The notes beneath the pieces were generated by a model. It saw nothing but the letters and a program-made list of their open reading frames with translations. It was not told the origin of the DNA and searched no databases. A DNA stretch of 64,000 nt from Linanthus parryae (taxonomy: Eukaryota > Streptophyta > Magnoliopsida > Ericales > Polemoniaceae), in contig JALGPY010000003.1 in NCBI GenBank assembly GCA_023055425.1, positions 64,216,991 to 64,280,990 on the forward strand, read 5' to 3'. Every line of letters starts with the position of its first letter. Positions within the stretch are counted from its first letter, which is position 1. A program made the translations under genes and the position numbers. Below are positions 1 through 10,920 of the stretch, one piece after another.

Positions 1-960
1 ATAAATAAAAGATAGCAACAATACCAAAAAAATCTTTCACTTTTAAATCCAAAACATCAACAACACTAAACAAATGAAGAACATTTTAGAGGATGAACAA
101 AATTAATTGAAACAAACTCTACAAGCTTATCAATCTTCAATTGTGTTCTTCTGTGGGCATTTCCTTAAAGAACACACACCTCAAATCTTAAAAAGACAAG
201 ATTGTATTGAAGTGTAAACAACCAAAGTTTTATTTATGGACTGTCCCTCATATTTTTTTCTCTCTACTAAGATAAATTGAATTTCCCAAATTAAAAAACC
301 TACAACAAAAACAAAACACAAGAACAAAGAACATACCAAACACAATACTGAATTGGATTTCCAATAGTTAACAGTGTGCATTCTCCCTGTTCTTATTCCA
401 CACCCATCTTCATCTTCATCATCTTCTCCAATTATACCAACAACTCAATTCACCCCTCTCAACAACTGGACCAGTGACCCCCCACAGCTGGCCTTCTTTT
501 ATCTTTTTCCTCAGCAGATGCACCTTCCTTTCCAGTCTGTTGTTTCAAATTCAAACGCCTTCTTTCTTTCATTCTTGACTTGATTTGATTTGATTTCCAC
601 AAAAACCCATTTCCTACCAGAAGAAACCTCCCAATCGATTCAACACACAACTACTGCTAAAAGATAAAAGAAGGCCGATGTCCTCGAACTCATCCTTCGT
701 TTCGTCGGTCACAGGCGAAGGAAGCGTCTCCAACGAGAAAATTTCTTAGATCCGTCGGTTCCGGCGATCTCGACAGGGAAGCCGCCTCTCCGGCGATCTG
801 GGTTCATCGCCCAGAAGAAGGCGACGACGGCAGAAAGATGTGGGTTTGTAGGTTGTGTGTTGAAGGAGGAGGGGAGGAGAGGAGGGCTGCGGCTGTGTTG
901 ACAACAAGAGGGGGAGAGAGAAAATGGGTGAAGAGTGAGAAGGATTAGGGTTAGAATTGA
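1..960. other. Gene-like interior of a MULE-like element (left end outside window)
   Basis: No convincing gene. Bases 1-370 are AT-rich. Bases 660-900 are GC-richer and look like a 5' UTR or first exon, with CCGGCGATCT-type repeats and purine runs. The same arrangement (GC-rich gene-like block, purine-rich stretch, then a terminal inverted repeat) occurs at 7971-8587. I infer a captured host fragment in a non-autonomous MULE-like element, but recognise no protein in it. Confidence 0.35.
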
Positions 961-1153
961 AGGTGATAGGGGTTCAGATAATATATAGGGGGTAATTTTA
1001 TAACAATTTAAGGGTAAAATAGTCTTTTTTCATGAGCTGTTAGTCATCTGTTACCTTCCATCTAAAAAAAGGTGCAAACTGTCTTTTTCCTAAACACAGG
1101 GTAACGGAGTGGAATTATGCCAAAACTCAGGGGTGGTAACTGTCTTTTACCCT
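961..1153. repeat. Right terminal region of a MULE-like element
   Basis: Read on the minus strand from 1153 it starts AGGGTAAAAGACAGTT. It shares the GGGTAAAAGACA start and the CTGTGTTTAGG-type core with the ends of the element at 2236-8587. No matching left end is in the window, so the element either starts upstream or is truncated. Confidence 0.5.
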
Positions 1154-1667
1154 ATATTAAGAGTTTGCATAATATATTAATCACTATCTAGGAGAGAAAA
1201 GGAGCGGAAATCACTTTACTTAGTTCTTATTTAGATATATCAGTGATGTTAACCCTATTCTTCCAGCCTATGTTGTCATTATCGTAGGATACGCGATAAA
1301 ACACGTACAATACAGTATACGAGACATGGCTCTGCCGATAGGAATCGTAATATGTATCGGATATTTTATTTTATTTGTGTGTATTGGAGTGTATCGTACG
1401 AAACATATAGTATCGCTGTATAGTTCGATACAGTTTTGCTGGACAAAAATGACCTAATAACCATGGAGAATCATAAGAATGAGTTCACAGCTCCGAGTAA
1501 AATTAGTAAATTTTAATGCCATAGCTACTCAAACAATTTTCCTTACGGGCCCCGACCACTACCAAATCCCATATTCTCATGTATGGTTTCTACCATTGAT
1601 CTAAAAAAAAATATGGAACGAACATTTTTTTTTCTGCAGATATTCAGTAAAACCCTTGTCTTCATTA
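1154..1667. other. Spacer with palindromic GTATCG/CGATAC stretches
   Basis: AT-rich non-coding DNA. Bases 1285-1435 contain several GTATCG, CGATAC and TCGTACGA words in both orientations, as in a decayed small inverted-repeat element. No coding region seen. Confidence 0.3.
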
Positions 1668-1889
1668 CCCTCTATTTCTCCCCATTTTAATTTTGACTAC
1701 TATTTACCGGGTCACTTTGACCCGGCGATTCGATTAGCAAAACGAAACAAGTTTTGTAATCCTTTTAATAGTGTTGTGGAGTAAACAATTATAAAAGATT
1801 GCATAATTTTCTATCCATATGACATGGTCAAAGTGACTCGATTACGGCTAAAAATTCTAAGTGGAAAGAAAGAGTGGAAACGGAGGAAG
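1668..1889. mobile_element. Stowaway-like MITE
   Basis: A 222-bp stretch bounded by TA dinucleotides (1666-1667 and 1890-1891). The right end reads CGGAGGAAGTA, close to the Stowaway terminus, and the left end CCCTCTATTTCTCC is a diverged complement. Inner inverted words GTCACTTTGACC (about 1711) and GGTCAAAGTGAC (about 1827) support a foldback structure. It has no coding capacity. Assignment rests on terminus resemblance only. Confidence 0.5.
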
Positions 1890-2235
1890 TACAATAGGTT
1901 AAACTAGCATGTAACCCTAAAACGCAAGATGAGCCAGAAATGGCAAAAAAAATAACTAAATGGTTTTCTTGAACCTACCATCGTGATATGGTGGCATAAC
2001 CTCGCATGTAATTAACTGACTAGTCGGGCTCCAAACGGATAAAAAAAATGTAGGAACATCTAGCCTGGCCCACTGACAACCACATCTCATGGAGTATGAT
2101 AATACATAAGATTTAGGGTATCATGCTTGAAAAGATTGCTAATCTCCAATGGTAATTCTAGATTGTATTGGAAACTCTTGAAAGATTGACAAATGTGACC
2201 ACATGCTGCTAGAGCATTTGTAACCATATTACCTT
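1890..2235. other. Spacer between MITE and MULE-like element
   Basis: No gene or repeat recognised. Its last nine bases (2227-2235, TATTACCTT) are the target-site duplication of the following element. Confidence 0.5.
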
Positions 2236-2330
2236 AGGTAAAAGACACTTTGCACCTCTATGTTTAGGCGAAAAGACACCCGACACCTCTGTATTTTGGA
2301 CAATACACTTGACCACCCCTATAACGGAAA
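2236..2330 (+). repeat. MULE-like left terminal inverted repeat
   Basis: Pairs with 8490-8587 in inverted orientation. Mismatches are scattered single bases, and the first base is A against G at the other end. Confidence 0.7.
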
Positions 2331-2934
2331 AAAGATAGGACATATTGCAACCCTCTGATAGGTTCCGTCCATAAAATCATTTTTAAACATTTTTTGGACA
2401 AGTTTGCCCTTAATTCAAATAAAGCATATTATTCTCTTAACCAAAAAACATAGTTACAACACCTACCTTCATGTTTTTTCTCCTTCCAAATCAAAGTCGT
2501 GAACATGAGTAGTCCCGTAATATAGTCATGGAAGGGGTTCTCAAGAAAACCCCAAATCCAGAAAAGGGCAGAATAAAAATTCAATCTATTCAATAGTACA
2601 AGCATTGGAATTTTTTTCACTATAAGAACAAAAAAAAAAAAAAACATGAATACGAACAAAAATTCAAAGTTTGATCTCATTATCTTACTCATCACCATTG
2701 AGTAATAAGAAAATAAAGAAAAAGACCAAGACTTTGAAAACAGAGAGATGGCTACCAAATGTTCCACTGGGAATGAGCCATTATCCACACAAATTGAACC
2801 ATTATCCATCCAAATCGACAAAAAATCTTCCCCCAACACAAAACAACAAACAGACCTCTGAACCCCCAAAACACCAAATCGAAATTGATTAAAACTTCAC
2901 TTCGCGGCGATTAAATTCCGGCCATGGCAAGAAA
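2331..2934. other. Left interior of the MULE-like element
   Basis: Holds a 146-codon open frame on the minus strand (2869-2429) with a hydrophobic Phe/Val-rich middle. I recognise no family. The run of A at 2631-2644 gives the poly-Phe stretch, which argues against a real protein. Bases 2901-2934 turn GC-rich and continue after Copia A at 7971, showing that Copia A interrupts this block. Confidence 0.4.
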
Positions 2935-3228
2935 TGAAAGAACCGCTAGGGTTCTGGAGAGAAAACCAAACGAAAGAGAGAGAAAATATATTTCACATAA
3001 TGAGCAGCACAACAAGAGAGGAAGCTTATATAGCTTCCATACAAACGGTCGGATGATGATCCGTACAATCTAACGGCTGGAAATATTTAGGGTTACATAA
3101 ATGACTAAATTACCCTTATAGATATTGGGAAATTACAAACTATTGAATTGGACTTCTTGATCAGGCCCAAAGGTGGTAATGGGCTTCAATGCAGGTGATG
3201 GGCTTCAATTCTTCAGGTCCATCTATTA
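2935..3228 (-). repeat. Copia A 3' LTR
   Basis: 294 bp; on the sense strand begins TAATAGATGG and ends CTTTCA. It starts with TA rather than TG; the TAA is also the gag-pol stop codon. Confidence 0.95.
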
Positions 3229-3240
3229 CGGCCCCTTAAA
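3229..3240 (-). other. Copia A polypurine tract
   Basis: Sense strand TTTAAGGGGCCG directly before the 3' LTR. It also encodes the last residues of RNase H (Phe-Lys-Gly-Pro), so coding sequence runs right up to the LTR. Confidence 0.75.
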
Positions 3241-6200
3241 CTGATGGGGAGAAGACACCAGCAGTTTATCACGAAACGTTTGAAAAGGAGCAGCTGCGAG
3301 GGATTTGGTGAGAACATCAGCAATGTTATCTGTTCCAGAAATAAAAGAAATAGTAAGATGTTTTAAAAGTGCTTGCTCGCGCACATAGTGATAATCAATC
3401 ACGATGTGTTTAGTGCGAGCGTGAAAAATGGGGTTTTGGGTTAAAGCAATAGCATAAATATTATCTGTGTGAAGTAAAGGAGGAGAAGGTAAGAAAAAAT
3501 GTAAGTCATGTAATAATTGACGAAACCAGGAGAGATCTGCTGCTGCTGTGGCCAAAGCCCGGTATTCAGCTTCGGTAGAGGGAGCGCGAAACAGTGGGCT
3601 GTTTCTTAGCGGACCAGTGAACTGGGTTTGGGCCCAGAAACACAATTAGTCCAGTAGTGCTACGGCGGTCCGTTGGGTCACCAGCCCAATCGGAGTCCGT
3701 AAAAATATGCAGAGGGAGATGCCCCTTTTTGTAAAAAAGGCCAAAACTTTTTGTTCCTTGTAGATAGCGTAAAACTCGTTTGGCTCCACTGAGATGAACA
3801 TTAGTTGGAGCATGCATGAATTGACACAAATGGTTCACGGCAAAAGCGATATCTGGCCGTGTAAAAGTTAAATATTGAAGAGCCCCAAGAAGTTGACGAT
3901 AAGTAGAAGCATCAGATAAAAGATGACCTTGATTTAAATGGTATTTAATACCCCCAGCCAGAGAAGTAGGACTGGGCTTACAGTTAGCCATGTTGAATTT
4001 TCTTAACAGATCAGTGACATATTTTTCTTGGGTTATAGAAAGCCCATTAGAGGTGTGACTAATTTGGAGGCCCAAGAAGTACGTTAATGGGCCCAAATTC
4101 GTCATTTGAAATTCTGTGTTAAGTTGCTGTAAAAGAGTTGAAATATAATAAGAGTCATTACCAGTCACAATAATGTCATCTACGTAAAGAAGTAGCAAAG
4201 TTATTTTTCGATTTTGGTAACGAATGAAAAGAGAACTGTCAGCAAAGGAGGTAGTAAAACCGAGAGAGTGCAGAAATGAAGTAAACCGCTCAAACCAAGC
4301 ACGGGGTGCTTGTTTGAGTCCATATATGGACTTATGCAAGAGACAAACATGATTTGGAAACTTAGAGTTTGTAAACCCAGGGGGTTGCTTCATATAAACT
4401 GTCTCACGTAAAAGACCATGCAAAAACGCATTTTTCACATCTAATTGCTGGAGTGGCCAAGAAAAAGATGCTGCAAGTGCTAATATTGTGCGGACAGTTG
4501 CATGTTTGACCACAGGACTAAAGGTTTCTTCATAATCTAGTCCTGGGGTTTGGTGAAAACCCTTAGCAACTAAACGGGCTTTAAAGCGAGAAATAGACCC
4601 ATCAGGGTTATATTTAGTGCGAAAGACCCACTTGTTTCCAATAATGTTTGCATTTGGAGGTGGTGCAACCAAAGTCCATGTACGTTGCTGTAAGAGGCTG
4701 TCAAACTCAGTGGTCATAGCTTGACACCACTGAGGGTGCTTGACAGCCTCTGTGTAAGTGTGTGGATCAGAGTGAGTGTCATGACAAAGTGGTGCAGAAA
4801 AACCAACAATAGAAGAAGGAGAGACATAGTAAACCAATTTCTTTTTGCTAATCCCAGATTTACTGCGGGTTTGCATGGGATGAATAGAAGCAGTGTGTTG
4901 GGAGGGTGGGGAATCATCACTGTTTGAAATCTCTGCCTGGCTAGAACTAGGAGAGAGAGATGGTGAACTCAAACCAGGATCACACTCACCTGGTGTAGTA
5001 TCTGCACCATTATCAGTGGCAGCATCTGTGGAAAGATGTGGAGTGTGATAACCTGGAGATGAGACACCATGGTTTCTCAACCCAGCAGACTGCTGAGAAT
5101 CAATACCCTCAGATTGGTGTAGTTCTTGGCTGGAGAAGCCAGAACCTGAGGGGTAACCAGTGGGGTGCTGGTTTGGGAATAAACTTGTACCTGAAACAGA
5201 AACACTAGAATGTGAGGAAGACATAGAAGCAAAAGGAAAAGTAAATTCATCAAAGATCACATCACGACTGATAATAAATTTGTTACAAGAAGCATCAAAA
5301 CAAAGATACCCTTTGTATCCAGAAGCATATCCCAAAAAAGTACATTGTTTAGTTTTAGGATCAAGCTTTGAAGAGTTATAATGAGTTAATCTAGGAAAAC
5401 AACTGCAACCAAACACTTTTAAATATTTGTAATCAGGTTTGGATTTAAATAGGATTTCATAAGGAGAAAGATTAGATGTATTTTTACTAGGTAAGCGATT
5501 AATCAAGTAAGTAGCTGTAGCAATAGCATGATACCAAAATCTTTTTGGTAAAGAAGCATCATGTAACAAGGTTACTGCAGTTTCCACAATGTGTCTGTGT
5601 TTTCGTTCTGAAATCCCATTTTGTTGTGGAGTATATGGACATGATTTTTGATGCATAATACCATTTTCACTAAGCAGTTTCTGAAATACAAAGGCAGTAT
5701 ATTCTCCCCCACCATCAGAACGCAGAATTTTAATTGAGCAATTTAATAATTTTTCAACAAAGAGTTTAAATGTGGCAAAGACAGATGAAACTTCAGATTT
5801 AAGTTTCAAGGGAAATAACCATGTAAACCTGGAATGATCATCAATGAATAACACATAATATTTGTAACCATCAAAAGACAGAGTAGAAACAGGTCCCCAA
5901 ACATCACTGTGAAGTAGATGTAGAGGTGTTGTAGCACGAGTATCAGAAAGTGTATAAGGCAATCTTGACATTTTACCAGCAAGACAAGAAGCACATATTG
6001 TTCCAATATTGTTATCAGATAATTTAGAAGCAGACACACAATTAACACATTTTGACAAAACAGAAGAAGAGGGGTGTCCAAGTCTGGAGTGCCATAGTTC
6101 AGATTTGACTCGTTGACCCAGAAAAGCTTGAGGGTTGGACGAAGCAGACTCAGATGAGAAGGGGTATAGTCCATTTTTACTGGGACCCTGAAAAAGGATT

Positions 6201-6711
6201 TGACCCGTAGACTTGGCCTGAACATAAAAGCAGTCTTTATCAAAAACAAATCGAGTGTTGTGATCAGAACAAAATTTGTGCACAGACAGTAAGTTAACAG
6301 CTAATTTAGGAACATGGAGTGTATCAGTTAAGGAATATTTGCAGTTAGAGGTAGAGATAAAGGCATTACCAGAGTGTTTTATAGGAAGAGAAGAGCAGTT
6401 ACCAACACTGACAGAATCATTTCCAACATAGGGCTCAGCAAGAGATAAGTTGTTGAAGTCAGCAGTCATATGAGATGAGGCACCAGTATCAGTTAGCCAG
6501 AGATCCGAAGGAGGAGATTGCTGTTGTGAGGTCGAGGCAGCCATGGCGGAAAGCTGTTCGGGTGGCAGCTTGCCTTGATAAGAAAAGTCCATACGATGAT
6601 AACAGTCAAGTGCGGAATGATAATCATACCCGCAAATTTGACAGTTAACTGGTGCTGAACCCGAACCACGCCCGGATCCGCCTCTTCCTCGGTTGTAGGA
6701 TCAACCCGAAC

Positions 6712-6833
6712 CACGGCCTGAACCGAACCCGGATCCTCCTCCGTACCCGGATCCACCTCCATACCCGGATCCATTTCTGTACCCGGATCCACCTCCGTAC
6801 CCGGATCCTCCACCATACCCGGATCCGCCTCCA
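6712..6833 (-). repeat. 18-bp tandem repeats in the Gag tail
   Basis: About six imperfect copies of an 18-bp unit containing TACCCGGATCC on the plus strand, each encoding a Gly-Tyr-Gly-Gly-Gly-Ser-type hexapeptide. One unit is diverged to Arg-Asn-Gly-Ser. Element C has a shorter, less regular version. Confidence 0.8.
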
Positions 6834-7659
6834 TAGTTAGGGTTTGACCCAGAATAGGAACGGCCGCCTCTGGAATCCGATCGGCCACCACCACCGCCTC
6901 GGTGACCAGATCTACCACCGCCGCGATGGCCGGTTGGATTGCGACCACCACCACGGCCGCCTCCACGGTTGTGATAGAAGGCTGTGGGTTGAGGGAGATC
7001 CATGGTGGGAGTTTGAAGGGCATGCATCTGTTCCTCGGCCTTGAGGAGGACATGGAGATCCTCAAATGGGATGGGCTGTGAGTGAATCCGCAGGGATGAC
7101 CGGAAGGAGTTGTATTCAGGGGGGAGGCCGTTGAGGGTGTACAAGAGCAGATCTTCATCAGGGGTGAGAACACCAACAACCGCAAGACGGTCACGGATCG
7201 ATTTGAGCCGTTGCATGTACAGATCAATGGACTCCGACCCTTTTCGCAGAGTATGGAACTCTGATTTGAGGGCAAGGATGTTGGATCTGGTAAGGGATGC
7301 GTAGCGGCGTTCGAGAATCAGCCAGGCCTCGTGAGAAGTGAGAGATCCGATGACTAGGGTTAGGGATTCTTGTGAGAGAGTGGAGTTGAGAATGGTTAAA
7401 ACAGCCTGATCTTGTTGTTGCCAGGCGGTGAACGCCGGGTTGGCAGCCGGAACGCCATCGGTGGTGATGATGGAAGGAGGACAAGGCACAGATCCATCAA
7501 GATAGCCATATAAATTGTGGGTACGAAAAATAGAGATGATTTGGTGCTTCCAAAGCACGAAATTGGTAGAATCAAGCTTGAATGGGAGTAAGTTATGGAT
7601 GTTAGACAGAAGATAGAGCGGCGGTGAAGCCGGAGATTGGGTGGCGAGAGCCATTTGTG

Positions 7660-7671
7660 GCTCTGATACCA
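7660..7671 (-). other. Copia A primer-binding site
   Basis: Sense strand reads TGGTATCAGAGC directly after the 5' LTR, the usual Copia match to initiator methionine tRNA. Confidence 0.9.
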
Positions 7672-7965
7672 TGAAAGAACCGCTAGGGTTCTGGAGAGAA
7701 AACCAAACGAAAGAGAGAGAAAATATATTTCACATAATGAGCAGCACAACAGGAGAGGAAGCTTATATAGCTTCCATACAAACGGTCGGATGATGATCCG
7801 TACAATCTAACGGCTGGAAATATTTAGGGTTACATAAATGACTAAATTACCCTTATAGATATTGGGAAATTACAAACTATTGAATTGGACTTCTTGATCA
7901 GGCCCAAAGGTGGTAATGGGCTTCAATGCAGGTGATGGGCTTCAATTCTTCAGGTCCATCTATTA
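7672..7965 (-). repeat. Copia A 5' LTR
   Basis: 294 bp and near-identical to 2935-3228. Contains CTTATATAGC near 7762-7771, a candidate TATA region on either strand. Followed on the sense strand directly by the primer-binding site. Confidence 0.95.
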
Positions 7966-7970
7966 AGAAA

Positions 7971-8489
7971 ACCTTAGAAGATTTCAGATCGGGAGGGACG
8001 GGGACTTTGGTTCTCGGGGGCTCCTCTCTCCTCTCCGTATTGTGCTCTGTCTCCGCCATGACTGCTGACGTCGCCGCTAAAACTTTCAGACGAATCGATT
8101 TCGCCGTCGTCGAGGGATGCACCAGCCGCAGAGGAGGTGGGTAACCGTTGTTCCGTTGTCATTCCTCAGACTGCCACTTCCGGTGAGCCGCCACCATGGG
8201 GCGAATCCTTCGGTGCCTTCGACAGAGAGACGACGAAGCTCTATTTTGGGTCATAATTAGAGGCGAGGAGAGAGAAGCGGGATGAAGAGATGCTTCTGGA
8301 TATGGTAGAGATGGAATACAGAGTCTTGGTAGCCATGGTAGGGGTGGCTGGGGTTGGGGTGTGAAGTCATTTTGTAGAAAGAGAGAGAGCTCAAAAACGC
8401 TGGAGAGAAAATGAGAGGGGGGTAAGGCGAAGAGAAGAATATGTAGTGGGTAATTTCGTAAAACCGTCTTTTCAACTAACCGTTTGTGG
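7971..8489. other. Right interior of the MULE-like element, captured gene-like GC-rich block
   Basis: GC-rich to about 8250, with short open frames on both strands: plus 7926-8144, and minus 8162-7974 which is rich in Ser, Glu and Asp. I recognise no domain. Composition resembles a host first exon or 5' UTR, as in Pack-MULEs. The purine-rich stretch 8255-8450 leads into the right terminal repeat. Confidence 0.4.
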
Positions 8490-8587
8490 TTCCGTCAGTC
8501 ACGAGGGTGGTCAAGTGTATTGTCCGAAACACAGGGGTGTCGGGTGTCTTTTCGCCTAAACAAAGGGGTGCAAAGTGTCTTTTACCC
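8490..8587 (-). repeat. MULE-like right terminal inverted repeat
   Basis: Complement of 2236-2330, ending GTGTCTTTTACCC and followed by the 9-bp duplication TATTACCTT at 8588-8596. Confidence 0.7.
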
Positions 8588-8596
8588 TATTACCTT

Positions 8597-10920
8597 GCAT
8601 ATTGTGTGTGATGTGTTAGGGCCCCAAAATTATAGCATGACAAGTTATGATAGTGGAAAGCGCAAAGGAATCTTTTTCCGACACCACAAGAGCCTAGATC
8701 GCCAACATAGAAATCCCAAAAAACATGATCCATAGAGAGTCCCTAAATGTATGCAAAGGTAATACCAAATCTACAAGAGAATATTGCAAAAACAAACTAT
8801 CATGGTCCCGGAAGATCCCTCTCCAATCTCATTGACAACGTGTAAAGTTTTGTGATGACTCAGGAAAATAATTAGAGGGTGGCAGAGTTGCAGCAAAAGA
8901 GGATCGACTCACTAACCAACAAGGCCAAGACATATGTGCTGTCATCGCACTTACCGTTTATGTCTTATCTCAAAAATCAGAAGAAAATGACTAATAAAAA
9001 TACAACATTTGCGGGCGCTGCTCGAACACGTGACCAACTGGCACGATATCCACGTTCACTACAACCGCACATAAACTTACTCAAATGCTAAGAAACCAGA
9101 TAATTGGTACAATTAAGTAACAACTATAATGTTCATACAACATGTAAAATTTTATAACTTAATTTAAAATAAACAAAAGCATTGAATTTCTATATTTTTT
9201 CTCACTTAAATAAATTTAGTCCAAAATGTAAATTAATTAAACTCGAACATTTTATTTCAAAAGTATTCACGTACCAGAGTCATCACCTCCAAAAGTACCG
9301 TACCAATATGGGGAATGAGTCACATAAAGTCATAGTTGCACAAACCCAATATCTAATCAGTTGATATTACAATCAGCAACAAACAGAGTCCACGAATCAA
9401 CCGTAACAACTAACACTGCGTCCACACCATATCCCACTTTGTTGATGCAGCTGAGTGACAAGAAAAACAACCCAGATTAACAGAGAAAAATTTCATAGAT
9501 TAACAAAAAGGGAAAGTAGACTCTGCCTGGTTAGTCTTCATTAGACCCAGAGTTGTCGTTGCCAGCGGAAGCAAACTACTTAGCCCCTTCCCCAATTCTC
9601 TTGAGACTCCAGAAACCACCAAACAGACCAACTTCACTTCCTATTTCTAACTCATTAGATCGTGGCACACCAAATGTTCATCTAGACAGATTTTTACTAA
9701 CTTATTCGTCTTCTCATACTTCGGTGACTATAAAATCGGTTCCGGCCAGAGTAATCAGATTCACTCAAGATGGTGCAATCTATGATGATCGTGCAATGAA
9801 AATCAGGGAACGTTGAATTTAGCGATCCCTAATGTTTTTACAGAGAAAGCTAAACATTCTAATATTCACATTCTCCTACTACATAATTTCATCAAATAAT
9901 TCACGTCTTTAACTCAAACTTTTCCTTTTTATGATGGAAGTCCCTACAATACATAACGACATAACAATGAAATGCTAATATGAGTATATTTTCTCTTTAC
10001 ATTCCTAAAAAGCATTATTTGGACAAGACAAGTGAGTGTACCCCCAGCGAAACGTATTTCTATTAGACCATGTACTGTGTTCCCGATCTCATTTTGCGTA
10101 CCACATCGTTCTGCAATTCTTATAACCTAGGTTGCGTATTCATCGGCGAAAGCCAGAATTGAAACCTTTCGGATTTGAACCAGAGAATTGTCGCCGCCAG
10201 AAGCCTGTCATCTAAGGTTGAAAGCCCGATCTCAACAGAATGACCATCACCACGCTGCTGCGCAAGATCGTCCGAGAAGTTGTCAAGGGCCGCCACATTG
10301 TCATTACCCAACTGACCTACAACATATCTCACCACCAATCACCAGCTTTGGAGACTCCTCCCTAATCTGGACCAACCCAAGAAAAAAGACTACCATTGTG
10401 GGATCGCGAGAATCTAGACCCACCAGCGCCGAACCAAGTACCCTCATCACTGCCCACTTTGTCACTTCCTCGTCTCCTCAAATTCCGGAAACATAGTAAC
10501 CAATAAATCTGAATTTACCCTTAGTCCTACCCTGAAAACCCAATTTTACCCTTGCAAATAGCTAATGTCAACCGTAGCCCAAAGATTCACCTTGTTTGTG
10601 CAAAAAATAAAAATAATTTACAAAAAGAAGAAGGATCTACATTGTTACTATTTCCATCTTTTTTTGCTGAAATTTGATTTTTTTTTTTGCTGAAATACTA
10701 TTTCTATCTTTTTGTAACTATACTTTCCTAGGTGTATTGACATACAAATCCCATCCGAGACCCTGTCTAAGACCAATTTGGACAATGATGTCAACTAACA
10801 TCTTTGTTTCTCTCTTAATCCATGAAAATACCAAATCTTTCTATTGAAGATAAACCTAATATCTTGGATAATTCCACCCCATCAGTTTTGCCAATATCTA
10901 TTGTAGAATTCTCCACCCCA
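8597..10920. other. Spacer with GC-richer gene-like patches
   Basis: No gene supported. Bases 9550-9820 (plus frame, 87 codons) and 10120-10500 (overlapping frames on both strands, with CCGCCACATTG and CACCACCAATCACC) are richer in GC than their surroundings and could be decayed exon fragments, but I recognise no protein. The word CCACCCCATCAGTTTTG occurs twice at the right edge (10875-10891 and 10914-10930), marking the truncation point of element B. Confidence 0.35.

Larger units (their letters stand above)
3226..7654 (-). pseudogene. Copia A gag-pol polyprotein, one stop and one frameshift
   Basis: Start chosen at ATG 7654; an upstream ATG at 7672 would read through the primer site. Gag has a UBN2-type domain, then an Arg-Gly-Gly/Gly-Tyr-rich tail and a CCHC knuckle (CQICGYDYHSALDC, near 6640). 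Protease shows WLTDTGASSHM. The pre-integrase region has LWHSRLGH and CASC. Integrase keeps HSDVWGP, RSDGGGEY and PQQNGISERKHR. RT has [11 protein letters not shown] and LLLYVDDIIVTGND. RNase H has FTDSDWAGD and STEAEYRAL. Lesion 1: an in-frame TGA at 6701-6703 between Gag and the knuckle, where element C has CGA. Lesion 2: one extra base in the G run at 3580-3582, within RNase H. Total length 4429 nt is 3n+1, agreeing with a single one-base insertion. Intact it would be about 1475 aa, normal for Copia. Confidence 0.9.
2935..7965 (-). mobile_element. Copia element A (RE1-like), full length, very young
   Basis: Complete LTR retrotransposon on the minus strand, inserted in the MULE-like element with the 5-bp duplication AGAAA at 2930-2934 and 7966-7970. 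LTRs of 294 bp (2935-3228 and 7672-7965) differ at one position by eye (AACAAGAG against AACAGGAG). Initiator-Met tRNA primer site and purine tract are in place. It encodes one gag-pol frame in Copia order (Gag, protease, integrase, RT, RNase H) with two small lesions. It belongs to the same family as element C (308-bp LTRs, similar termini). Confidence 0.95.
2236..8587. mobile_element. Non-autonomous MULE-like (Mutator superfamily) element
   Basis: Inverted termini of about 90 bp, roughly 90% alike: left (A/G)GGTAAAAGACACTTTG at 2236, right the complement ending at 8587. They share internal words such as AGGCGAAAAGACACCCGACA and GACAATACACTTGACCACCC. The element is flanked by the 9-bp direct repeat TATTACCTT (2227-2235 and 8588-8596), the size expected for Mutator-like elements. 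Without Copia A and its 5-bp duplication the element is about 1.3 kb. It carries no recognisable transposase, so it would need one in trans. Confidence 0.75.

Noticed and set aside
2429..2869. 146-codon hydrophobic frame on the minus strand
   Set aside because: Its poly-Phe core comes from an A run and no family is recognisable; kept only as part of the MULE-like interior.
6701..6703. In-frame TGA between Gag and Pol of Copia A as programmed stop-codon read-through
   Set aside because: Element C of the same family has CGA at this codon, and C-to-T in a CpG explains it better; the family reads as one frame.
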